Assembly: GCA_964460485.1 (NCBI GenBank)
Contig: CAYWRY010000161.1
Coordinates: 1-8,852, forward strand
Direction of reading: 5' to 3'
Source of the DNA: VGRF01 sp964460485
Lineage (GTDB): Bacteria > Myxococcota_A > UBA9160 > UBA6930
Length of the DNA: 8,852 nt
Shown here: in pieces, positions 1 to 6,033 of the stretch
How positions within the stretch are numbered: the first letter of the stretch is position 1
Layout: every line of letters begins with the position of its first letter
The notes under the pieces: model-generated
Told to the model about the DNA's origin: nothing
The model's database searches: none
Seen by the model: only the letters and a program-made list of their open reading frames with translations
Made by a program: the position numbers and the translations under genes

Positions 1-434
1 GCGAGCGCGTGCTCGAGGCGAAGCACATCGACCAGCTCGGCCACGTGAACAACCTGGCGTGGATCCGCATCACGCTCGCGCTGGCCGAGGCCCACGCGAG
101 CGCGCTCGGCTTCGGCTTCGAAGCGCTGCGCGCGCGCGGCTTCGTGTGGGTCGTGCGCCACCAAGACCTGCACTACGAGCGCAGCGCCTACCTCGGCGAC
201 CGCATCCGCGAGACGACCTGGGTGAGCGAGCTGCGCGGCGCGCGCTGCGTGCGTCACACCCGCCTGCGCCGGGCGCGGGGCGAGCTCTTGTTCTCGGCGA
301 ACACCGAGTGGGCATTAGTCGACGTCGTGAAGCTGCGCGCGCGGCGCGCCCCGGAAGACCTGCGCGCGGCGTTCGACCTGGTGAGCCGCGCGGACGGCGA
401 GGCCGCGGAGCGCGCGGCGGCGGAGGCGCCGTAG
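1..434 (+). CDS. Hotdog-fold acyl-CoA thioesterase (4HBT-like), 5' end outside the window
   Basis: Likely hydrolyses an acyl-CoA or acyl-ACP thioester in the cytoplasm; the substrate cannot be told. The visible 143 residues (reading frame from base 3) open with the family signature HIDQLGHVNN at residues 8-17. Its Asp10 matches the catalytic Asp of the 4-hydroxybenzoyl-CoA thioesterase/YbgC group, and GHVNN matches the usual start of the long hotdog helix. A later segment around NTEWALVD fits the last beta strands of the fold. Family members are about 130-160 residues, so only a few to about 20 N-terminal residues should be missing. A GTG at 9-11 is in frame, but it falls inside the conserved strand just before the catalytic loop, so I do not take it as the start. 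The tail is Ala/Arg/Glu-rich and probably disordered. It is the only plus-strand gene and converges on the minus-strand genes. Family is fairly sure, substrate unknown. Confidence 0.8.
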   Translation, partial: ERVLEAKHIDQLGHVNNLAWIRITLALAEAHASALGFGFEALRARGFVWVVRHQDLHYERSAYLGDRIRETTWVSELRGARCVRHTRLRRARGELLFSANTEWALVDVVKLRARRAPEDLRAAFDLVSRADGEAAERAAAEAP

Positions 435-435
435 A

Positions 436-453
436 CGCGCGGTCGGCCGCGCG
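436..453. other. GC hairpin in the convergent intergenic gap
   Basis: A 7-bp perfect inverted repeat (436-442 with 447-453) with a TCGG loop lies 1 nt after the thioesterase stop. No T-run follows on either strand, so it is not a canonical intrinsic terminator. It could still slow or end transcription between the convergent genes. The rest of the 98-nt gap (435-532) holds only a weaker 5-bp stem (516-520 with 528-532) just past the stop of the small secreted protein. In DNA this GC-rich, short GC stems also arise by chance. Confidence 0.25.
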
Positions 454-532
454 CAAGCGGAAGCTCACGCAACGCGCGTGGTCGCGCGGCGTGCGATGTG
501 CGGAGATCGGGCGCGCGGAAGCGCCGTTTCCG

Positions 533-754
533 TCAGCGCCGCGCGCCCTCCGTCTTCGCGATGATCGCCTCTTCGGCGACCGGAGCTGCCTTCGCAGGCG
601 GCGGCGGCGTGACGGTCACGCCCTTGGCGATCCGCGCGTTGAGCTGCTCGGTGAGCAGCTCCTGCCTGCGATCGTAAGCCGCGCGGTCGTCTTCCGCGTG
701 CGCGGCGCCCGCGCACAGCGCGAGCAAACTGACGAACCCGATGACGCGAAACAT
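533..754 (-). CDS. Small secreted/periplasmic protein of unknown function
   Basis: Function not recognised. The 73-residue product starts at ATG 754 and begins with a clear Sec signal peptide: MFR, a hydrophobic core (VIGFVSLLALCAGA) and an AHA cleavage site at about residues 18-20. The cysteine at residue 14 is not followed by a mature lipoprotein-like segment, so cleavage after AHA is the better reading. The mature part is only about 53 residues. It has a charged, probably helical stretch (EDDRAAYDRRQELLTEQLNA, residues 21-40), then a PPPP tract and an Ala/Glu/Lys-rich tail. A strong Shine-Dalgarno (GGAGAAGG, 758-765) sits 3 nt before the ATG, with its GGAG core 7 nt away. This, with the signal peptide, argues for a real gene rather than a chance frame. 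It stands 163 nt downstream of the SDR gene, so it may have its own promoter. No domain is visible. Confidence 0.65.
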   Translation of the reverse strand: MFRVIGFVSLLALCAGAAHAEDDRAAYDRRQELLTEQLNARIAKGVTVTPPPPAKAAPVAEEAIIAKTEGARR

Positions 755-917
755 TGGCCTTCTCCCCGGCGACGCACGAGGCGTATCGGCGTGAGGGAGC
801 GCACGCTTTGTGACGGGTTGAACGCAGCGGCGGCAACCGGCCGGCAGCGCGAGCGCAGCACGACGGAAGGCTCTGCGCGGGCGGCGTGCAGCTCGCGTAG
901 CTCGCGTGCGGCGCGCG
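755..917 (-). other. Intergenic gap upstream of the small secreted protein
   Basis: This 163-nt stretch separates the SDR stop from the ATG of the secreted protein and should hold that gene's 5' leader and perhaps its promoter. I find no convincing -35/-10 pair; the best -35-like hexamer (TTGCCG, minus strand) has no good partner. The end next to the SDR has a tandem 9-bp direct repeat, AGCTCGCGT, at 890-898 and 899-907. The only certain regulatory element is the Shine-Dalgarno at 758-765. Confidence 0.3.
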
Positions 918-1706
918 TTACTCGAAGGCGCGAGGCATCCGCAGGTTGAGGCCTACCAGGCCGCCGTTCACGCCGACGATCTCGCCCGTCACGTAGCTCG
1001 ACGCCGGCGACGCGAGGTAGAGGGCGCACGCGGCGATGTCCTCCACGCGCCCGAGCCGCGCGAGGGGCGTGAGCGAGATCATCGTCTGCTTGATCTGCGG
1101 CGTGAGCACCGTCTGCAGCGCGTCGGTCTCGACGGATCCCACGGCGATCGCGTTGACGCGGACTCTCGGCGCGAAATCCTGGGCGAGCTCCTGGGTCATG
1201 AACGAGAGCGCGGCCTTCGCCGTGCCGTAGGCGACGAAGCCCGCGGCGTTCTCGCGCCCCGCCACCGACGAGATGTTGATCACGCTGCCCCCGCCGGTGG
1301 TCTCGACCATCTTCGAGACGGCGAGGCGCGTGAGCACGAACGCGGTGGTCACGTTGAAGCGGAAGGCGGTCTCGAACTCGCGCTCGCTGGTGCGCAGCGC
1401 AGCCTTCGGCGGCGAGCCGCCGGCGTTGTTCACCAGCACGTCGATGCGCCCGAACTCTTCGAGCGTGCGCGCGACGACGCGCTCCAGGTCTTCGCGCTTC
1501 ATCACGTCGCAGGGCACGGCCAGCGCGCGGCGGCCGCGCTTGCGCACCTCGTTCGCGGTGTCGTCGATGTCGGCGGGTGTACGCGCCGCGACCACCACGT
1601 CGGCGCCGGCGTCGGCGAAGGCGAGCGCGATCGCGCGGCCGATGCCCTTGCCGGCGCCGGTGACGATGGCCGTGCGACCGTCGAGCCGGAACAGATCGAG
1701 GATCAT
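918..1706 (-). CDS. Classical short-chain dehydrogenase/reductase, 7-alpha-hydroxysteroid dehydrogenase-like
   Basis: Cytosolic NAD(P)-dependent oxidoreductase acting on an alcohol/ketone; the substrate is unknown. The 262-residue product has the full classical SDR set: nucleotide-binding TGAGKGIG (16-23), CDV with Asp68, NNAG (93-96), Asn118, catalytic Ser147 in NISS, and Tyr160-x3-Lys164 (YGTAK). The C-terminal half (RVNAIAVG, TDAL, TPLARLG, DIA, SYVTGE) resembles, from memory, E. coli 7-alpha-hydroxysteroid dehydrogenase HdhA. FabG-like or other SDR activity is equally possible. After strand beta-2 the sequence reads AART (40-43), with no Asp there, which suggests NADP(H) rather than NAD. 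The usual NAxxPG loop is NAIAVG, with Val189 in place of Pro. The ATG at 1706 overlaps the upstream DUF1295 stop (ATGA), so translation is coupled. An upstream extension of the same frame lies inside the DUF1295 gene and is not coding. Family sure, substrate not. Confidence 0.9.
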   Translation of the reverse strand: MILDLFRLDGRTAIVTGAGKGIGRAIALAFADAGADVVVAARTPADIDDTANEVRKRGRRALAVPCDVMKREDLERVVARTLEEFGRIDVLVNNAGGSPPKAALRTSEREFETAFRFNVTTAFVLTRLAVSKMVETTGGGSVINISSVAGRENAAGFVAYGTAKAALSFMTQELAQDFAPRVRVNAIAVGSVETDALQTVLTPQIKQTMISLTPLARLGRVEDIAACALYLASPASSYVTGEIVGVNGGLVGLNLRMPRAFE

Positions 1707-2503
1707 CGCGAATCTCTGCGCGCGGACGCTCGCGGAGGTCGCGGGATGAAGGCGCTGGTGCGGCGCCGGTAGTCGTCGTAGTCCGGCCGCCGCTTGGCGA
1801 TGCTGCGCTCCAGCAGCGCGACGCCGGAGACGCGCAGCAAGAGGAACGTCATCAGCGCCGGCGAGAGCACGGTCCACGCGCCGTACGGCGTGGCGAGCGC
1901 GATCGCGAAGAGTCCCCAGTGCGCGAGCGCGTCGCCGAAGTAGTTGGGATGGCGCGTGTAGCGCCACAGCCCGCGATCCATCACGCGGCCGGCGTTCGCG
2001 GGATCCGCCTTGAAGCGGGCGAGCTGCACGTCGGCGATCGCCTCGCAGGCGACGCCTGCGCTGAACAGCAGCGCGCCGAATCCGTCGAGCACACCGAGCG
2101 GCGCATCGCCGGGGAGCGCGCTGCCCACCTGCAGCGGCAGCGAGACGACCCACTGCAGCACGCCCTGGAGCGCGAACACCGTGGCGAGCGAGATCAGCGG
2201 GAAGCGCGCGCCCCAGTGGCGCCGCATCGCCTGATAGCGCGGGTCCTCGCCGTGCCCCGCGTTCCTCCAGAGCAGATAGCCGCCGAGGCGCAGGGCCCAG
2301 AGCCATGCGAGCCCGACCAGCAACGCCGCGCGCGGATGAGACGCGCCCGCGGAGAGCCAGGCGACGCTGCCGCCGAGCGCGATGCCCGGGCCCCACCACA
2401 CGTCGACGATGCTCGCGTCGCGCAGCGCGAGCGAGAGCAGCCAGAGCGCGAGCATCGCGCCCGCGATCGCGAGCGCGGCGTGGGCGAGGGCTTCGGCGAG
2501 CAT
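1703..2503 (-). CDS. DUF1295 integral membrane protein (steroid 5-alpha-reductase/isoprenylcysteine methyltransferase-like fold)
   Basis: A 266-residue polytopic membrane protein of the DUF1295 family, related to the 3-oxo-5-alpha-steroid 4-dehydrogenase C-terminal domain; most members have no proven reaction. Hydrophobic segments lie at about residues 5-27, 36-52, 59-78, 103-122, 138-155, 193-224 (probably two). The N-terminal DASIVDVWWGPG (29-40) and the C-terminal DRGLWRYTRHPNYFGD (176-191) are the family hallmarks. In this superfamily the RHPNY-type region is associated with NADPH or S-adenosylmethionine cofactor binding. A second conserved stretch, RRPDYDDYRRRTSAFIP (238-254), closes the domain, as in related proteins. 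The ATG at 2503 follows a modest purine-rich AGGGTGGG. The gene ends in a 4-nt overlap with the SDR gene, so the two are probably co-expressed and may act on related lipid or steroid-like substrates; that is inference. Family assignment is strong. Confidence 0.9.
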   Translation of the reverse strand: MLAEALAHAALAIAGAMLALWLLSLALRDASIVDVWWGPGIALGGSVAWLSAGASHPRAALLVGLAWLWALRLGGYLLWRNAGHGEDPRYQAMRRHWGARFPLISLATVFALQGVLQWVVSLPLQVGSALPGDAPLGVLDGFGALLFSAGVACEAIADVQLARFKADPANAGRVMDRGLWRYTRHPNYFGDALAHWGLFAIALATPYGAWTVLSPALMTFLLLRVSGVALLERSIAKRRPDYDDYRRRTSAFIPRPPRASARRDSR

Positions 2504-2533
2504 GCGCCCACCCTACCGCAGCGCGTGCGCGAG

Positions 2534-2563
2534 GGGCGCCGTCGCGGCGGAGCGGCGGCGCCC
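2534..2563 (-). terminator. Strong GC hairpin after the acyltransferase gene, possible terminator
   Basis: A 12-bp inverted repeat (2534-2545 with 2552-2563, one G-U/T-G pair, 6-nt loop) lies 2 nt downstream of the acyltransferase TAG. It is where the purL-purB operon would be expected to end. No U-run follows on the minus strand, so classical Rho-independent termination is doubtful. Attenuation, transcript 3'-end protection or partial termination before the DUF1295-SDR pair are alternatives. It fills about half of the 62-nt gap. No clear promoter is visible in the remainder. Confidence 0.4.
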
Positions 2564-2565
2564 GA

Positions 2566-3597
2566 CTAGGCGAATCGTTCGGCGGCGATGCGGCTCGCGA
2601 TCCAGGCGTCGACGCGCGCCCACTCGGCGTCGAGCCAGGCGAGGCAGGCCTCGCGCTCCGCCGGTACCTCGGCGCGCGGCACGCGCCAGGTCTTCAGCTC
2701 CACCGCGCGGCCGATCAGTGCGCCGCGCAGCAGGTCGACCACGCCCACTGCGCCGTCGAAGCCGCGGTGCGCGAGAAAGATCACGTCGGCGGCGCGCGCG
2801 GCGTCGAGCACGGCGAGCGGGCCGCGGCTGCGCGGCGGCAACACGTGCCGAAGCTGCTCCGCGCGCGCCAGCCGCGCGCGGTCGCCGGAGTCGCGGATGC
2901 GCGCGAGCGCGTCGACGCGCTTCGCCTCGTTGAAACGCGTGCCCTCCGGAAACACGATCACGCCCTCGCGCGGCCCGAGCCCGCTGGCCAGCGAGCGGAT
3001 CGCCAGCTCCTCGCGCTCCGCCGAGCCCCTGCCGCGGCTCACGAACGCGTTCTCGAGCCGCTGGCCCACGATGTCGATCGCCGGATCGAACAGCACCTCG
3101 CGCTTCATCACGTAGCGCAGCAGCACGTCGTGGGGGCCCGAGACGAACACCGCAGGCAGCAGCACGTCCACGAGGCTCGCGTGACGCACGAACAGCAGGA
3201 TCGGCCGCTCGTCGGGAACGAAGCCCTCCTCCACGTGGACGCGCAGCGAGAGCGCCCGCCGCGCCATGTCGAAGAGCCCGCGCGCCCAGATCTGCTGGAG
3301 GCGGAACAGCCGCCGCAGGTAACGCTCGCGCGAGAGGCCGAGCGAGAAGAGCGCGATGAGCGCCCAGCTCGTCACGCCGAAGACCGTCCAGGCCAGATAA
3401 CCGAGCACGAGCCGTACGAAGCGCACCGCCGGCCAGCGGCGGCGCGCGCCGCCGCTCGCGAGGTCGGCGAGGGCCGCGATCGCCAGCCAGAGCGGCAGAC
3501 CGAACAGCATCACCAGGAAGCCGACGTAGACGCCGGGCAGCGTCAGCGCGCGGCGTCCCCAGCGCCGCGACCAGCTCTCTTCTAGCTGGAAGCTCAC
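2566..3597 (-). CDS. Membrane-associated PlsC-like lysophospholipid acyltransferase (YihG/AGPAT-type)
   Basis: Probably transfers a fatty acyl chain to a lysophospholipid such as 1-acyl-glycerol-3-phosphate, at the inner membrane. The 343-residue product begins with two hydrophobic segments (about 18-46 and 60-88). The LPLAT domain has motif I as RHASLVD (His139-x4-Asp144) and motif III as FPEGTR (216-221). After this come LPPRSRG (253-259) and an extended C-terminal region, the arrangement of the longer YihG/AGPAT-like acyltransferases rather than the compact ~245-residue PlsC. Motif I begins with Arg rather than the common Asn before the His. I place the start at GTG 3597: it overlaps the upstream TGA (GTGA), a GGAGGG ribosome binding site (3602-3607) sits 4 nt before it, and the frame further upstream lies inside the neighbouring gene. 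Last gene of the purL operon. Family strong; acceptor and acyl donor unknown. Confidence 0.9.
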   Translation of the reverse strand: MSFQLEESWSRRWGRRALTLPGVYVGFLVMLFGLPLWLAIAALADLASGGARRRWPAVRFVRLVLGYLAWTVFGVTSWALIALFSLGLSRERYLRRLFRLQQIWARGLFDMARRALSLRVHVEEGFVPDERPILLFVRHASLVDVLLPAVFVSGPHDVLLRYVMKREVLFDPAIDIVGQRLENAFVSRGRGSAEREELAIRSLASGLGPREGVIVFPEGTRFNEAKRVDALARIRDSGDRARLARAEQLRHVLPPRSRGPLAVLDAARAADVIFLAHRGFDGAVGVVDLLRGALIGRAVELKTWRVPRAEVPAEREACLAWLDAEWARVDAWIASRIAAERFA

Positions 3598-4646
3598 AGC
3601 GCCCTCCGCATCTCGCCGAACTGGCCGGCGAGCAACTGGGCGAGCGGGCGCGTGCCGTCGAAGCGCTCCAGCAGGATCGCGATGACCGCGGTCATCGGCG
3701 CCGCGAGCAGCGCGCCCACCGGGCCCCAGAGCATCGTCCAGAACACGAGCGCCATCATGATCGTGATGGGGTGTAGCCCAAGCGAGTCGCCCACCACCTT
3801 GGGCTCGAACAGGTTCGCGACGAAGTGGATCGCGCCCGGGATCGCGATCGACAGCACGAAGGCGCTGCGGCTCACGCTCGGATCGAGCCAGAACATCGGC
3901 AGCGGCAGGAGCAGCGCGATCGTCACGCCCACCGCGGGGACGAAGGTGAGCACGAGCGTGAGCAGCGCCCAGACCAGCGCGAGCGGCAGGTCGAGCACCA
4001 GGAAGGTGATGCCGACCAGCACGCTGCTCACGCCCGAGAGCGCGAATTTGCCGGCGAGGTACGACTGCACGCGGCGCACGATCGCGCCCCACGCGCCCTG
4101 CTCGCGGCGGCTGAAGGTGTCGGCGCCGAGCATCAGGAAGAACAGGAACACGAGCACGATCAGCGTGTTGGAGAGCAGGTTCGCGAGCGTGCCCGACACC
4201 GCTTGCAGCACGCCACCGATCGTCGCCACCGGGATCTCGCGCAGCTTCGAGGCGCCCGTCGCGAACTGGTCCTGCAGCGCCGGCGGCGCGAGCGCCAGCG
4301 CCTCGTCCACCAGCTGGCTGATCTTCTCGGCGTAGGCGCGGCTGTTCGCCGCCAGCTCGCTCACCGAGACGGTCACCAGCGCGCCCACGCCGAACAGCCC
4401 GAGCACGCCGAGCAGCAGCACGAGCGGCAGCGCAACGCGGCGCGGCAGCCGCGCGTGCTCGGCGAGCAGGTCGACGCCCATGCCCAGCGCGAGCGCGATG
4501 AACAGCGCCATCACGAACGGGATCAGCACCGGCCGCAGCCACCACAGCGAGAAGGCGATGCCGATCGTCGAGAGGATCGCGAGGCAGACGGTCTGCACGC
4601 GCTGCTCGCGCGGGGAGATCGGCGCGCGCTCAGGCGCGGTGCTCAA
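3594..4646 (-). CDS. AI-2E family transporter (PerM/YdiK-like membrane protein)
   Basis: A 350-residue inner-membrane protein of the AI-2E transporter family. Some members export autoinducer-2 or act as Na+/H+ antiporters, but most have no assigned substrate, so no signal role should be assumed. Hydrophobic segments lie at about 19-58 (two), 71-95, 155-175, 203-225, 226-250, 261-280 and 296-326. Between the third and fourth is the usual soluble amphipathic stretch (about 96-150). The C-terminal half has the family hallmarks FVPAVG (235-240), NLFEPKVVGDSLGLHP (278-293) and WGPVGALLAAP (307-317). The start is a TTG at 4646. A near-ideal AGGGAGGAG (4654-4662) sits 7 nt before it, inside the last codons of purB, and the next downstream ATG (about residue 46) would remove the first membrane segment. 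It starts 4 nt after the purB stop and overlaps the acyltransferase by 4 nt. Confidence 0.92.
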   Translation of the reverse strand: MSTAPERAPISPREQRVQTVCLAILSTIGIAFSLWWLRPVLIPFVMALFIALALGMGVDLLAEHARLPRRVALPLVLLLGVLGLFGVGALVTVSVSELAANSRAYAEKISQLVDEALALAPPALQDQFATGASKLREIPVATIGGVLQAVSGTLANLLSNTLIVLVFLFFLMLGADTFSRREQGAWGAIVRRVQSYLAGKFALSGVSSVLVGITFLVLDLPLALVWALLTLVLTFVPAVGVTIALLLPLPMFWLDPSVSRSAFVLSIAIPGAIHFVANLFEPKVVGDSLGLHPITIMMALVFWTMLWGPVGALLAAPMTAVIAILLERFDGTRPLAQLLAGQFGEMRRAL

Positions 4647-4650
4647 CGCG

Positions 4651-6033
4651 TCACTCCTCCCTCGCGCGGGCGAGCGCCGCCGCGCGCCCGGTGTAGGCGC
4701 TCGGCCGCAAGGCGCGCAGGCGCGCCTTCGCCTCGGCCGGAATCGCGAGCGCGTCGACGAAGCGGGCGAGTTCCTCGGGCGAGATGCCGCGCCCGCGCGT
4801 CAGCGCCTTCAGCTTCTCGTAGGGCTCGGGCACGCCGTAGCGGCGCATCACCGTCTGCACGGCTTCTGCGAGCACCTCGGTCGCGGCATCCAGATCGGCG
4901 GCGAGCGCGCTCGCGTCGACCTCGAGCTTCGGCAGCCCGCGCGCGAGCGATTGCCACGCCAGCGACGTGTAGGCGGCCGCCGCGCCCAGGTTGCGCAGCA
5001 CGGTGGAGTCGGTGAGGTCGCGCTGCCAGCGCGAGATCGGCAGCTTCTCCGAGAGATGACGCCACAGCGCGTTCGCTACGCCGAAGTTGCCCTCGGCGTT
5101 CTCGAAGTCGATCGGGTTCACCTTGTGCGGCATGGTCGACGAACCCACCTCGCCGGCGACGGCGCGCTGGCGGAAGTAGCCGAGCGAGACGTAGCCCCAC
5201 ACGTCGCGCGCGAAGTCGACCCCGATCGTGTTCAGCCGCGCGGTCGCGTCGGCGTACTCGGCGATCCAGTCGTGGGGCTCGATCTGGGTGGTGAAGCGGT
5301 TCCAGATGAGGCCGAGCCCCTCCACGAAGCCGCGCGAGACGGCCTCCCAGTCCAGCTCGGGATAGGCCGCCAGGTGCGCGTTGTAGTTGCCGACCGCGCC
5401 GTTCAGCTTGCCGAGGATCTCCACTCCGGCGAGCCGCGCGCGCCCGCGCGCGAGGCGCGCGACCACGTTCGCGATCTCCTTGCCCAGCGTCGTCGGCGAA
5501 GCCGGCTGCCCGTGCGTGCGCGACAGCATCGCCACGTCCGCGGTCTTCTCCGCCAGCGCGCGCAGCGCGGCGATCACGCCGTCGAGCTCGGGCAGCAGCA
5601 CGGCGCTGCGCACGTCGCGCAGCATCAGCGCGTAGGCGAGGTTGTTGATGTCCTCGCTGGTGCAGGCGAAGTGCACGAACTCCGAGACGGCGGCGAGCTC
5701 GGGCAGCGCGGCGAAGCGCTCCTTCAGGAAGTACTCGACCGCCTTCACGTCGTGGTTCGTGGTGCGCTCGATCTCCTTGATGCGCGCGGCGTCCTCCTCG
5801 CCGAAGCGGTCTTCGAGCTCCGCGAGGAATGCCTGCGCTTTCGCGGAGAGAGCCGGCACCTCGGGAATGCCGGGATGCGCGGCGAGCGCGCGGAGCCAGG
5901 CGATCTCGACGCGCACGCGGTAGCGGATCAGCCCGTACTCGCTGGCGAGCGCGCGCAGCGCCTCCGTGCGCGCCGCGTAGCGGCCGTCCACGGGCGAGAT
6001 TGCGGTCAACGCGGAGAGCGCGAGCGGCCTCAC
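4651..6033 (-). CDS. purB: Adenylosuccinate lyase
   Basis: Cytosolic homotetrameric lyase used twice in purine synthesis: SAICAR to AICAR plus fumarate, and adenylosuccinate to AMP plus fumarate. The 460 residues align along their length with E. coli PurB (456). Recognised blocks are LTAISPVDGRY (9-19), ERTTNHDVKAVEYFLKE (89-105), FACTSEDINNL (122-132), RTHGQP with catalytic His174 (172-177), the fumarase/aspartase signature SSTMPHKVNP with catalytic Ser298 (298-307), and WQRDLTDSTVLRNLG (336-350). All key residues look intact. The start is GTG 6033, which overlaps the purL stop (GTGA); GGGAG (6042-6046) lies 8 nt before it. An in-frame GTG at 6042 would add only three residues. The same frame stays open far upstream, but there it is antisense-free overlap with purL and not coding. 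Direct adjacency to purL supports a purine operon. Confidence 0.98.
   Translation of the reverse strand: MRPLALSALTAISPVDGRYAARTEALRALASEYGLIRYRVRVEIAWLRALAAHPGIPEVPALSAKAQAFLAELEDRFGEEDAARIKEIERTTNHDVKAVEYFLKERFAALPELAAVSEFVHFACTSEDINNLAYALMLRDVRSAVLLPELDGVIAALRALAEKTADVAMLSRTHGQPASPTTLGKEIANVVARLARGRARLAGVEILGKLNGAVGNYNAHLAAYPELDWEAVSRGFVEGLGLIWNRFTTQIEPHDWIAEYADATARLNTIGVDFARDVWGYVSLGYFRQRAVAGEVGSSTMPHKVNPIDFENAEGNFGVANALWRHLSEKLPISRWQRDLTDSTVLRNLGAAAAYTSLAWQSLARGLPKLEVDASALAADLDAATEVLAEAVQTVMRRYGVPEPYEKLKALTRGRGISPEELARFVDALAIPAEAKARLRALRPSAYTGRAAALARAREE

Noticed and set aside
890..907. Tandem 9-bp repeat AGCTCGCGT as a protein-binding site or small CRISPR-like repeat
   Set aside because: Only two short copies, with no spacer and no wider array; likely chance in sequence of this composition.
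59..949. Plus-strand frame spanning the thioesterase, the secreted protein and gaps
   Set aside because: Arg/Ala-rich with no domain, and it overlaps better-supported genes in other frames.
1707..2399. Upstream extension of the SDR frame through DUF1295 (493 residues)
   Set aside because: SDR proteins start close to the TGxxxGIG strand; the extension is low-complexity shadow of DUF1295.
3598..4545. Upstream extension of the acyltransferase frame into the AI-2E gene (659 residues)
   Set aside because: The extension is a shadow of AI-2E in another frame. GTG 3597 has a GGAGGG site and the correct family N-terminus.
3594..4646. Quorum-sensing (autoinducer-2) role for the AI-2E gene
   Set aside because: The family name reflects one member; no luxS or other AI-2 gene is in the window and most members have other or unknown roles.
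2305..5015. Plus-strand open frames opposite the acyltransferase, AI-2E and purB 3' region
   Set aside because: Low-complexity Arg/His/Gln/Ala translations opposite real genes; no ribosome binding site or motif supports them.
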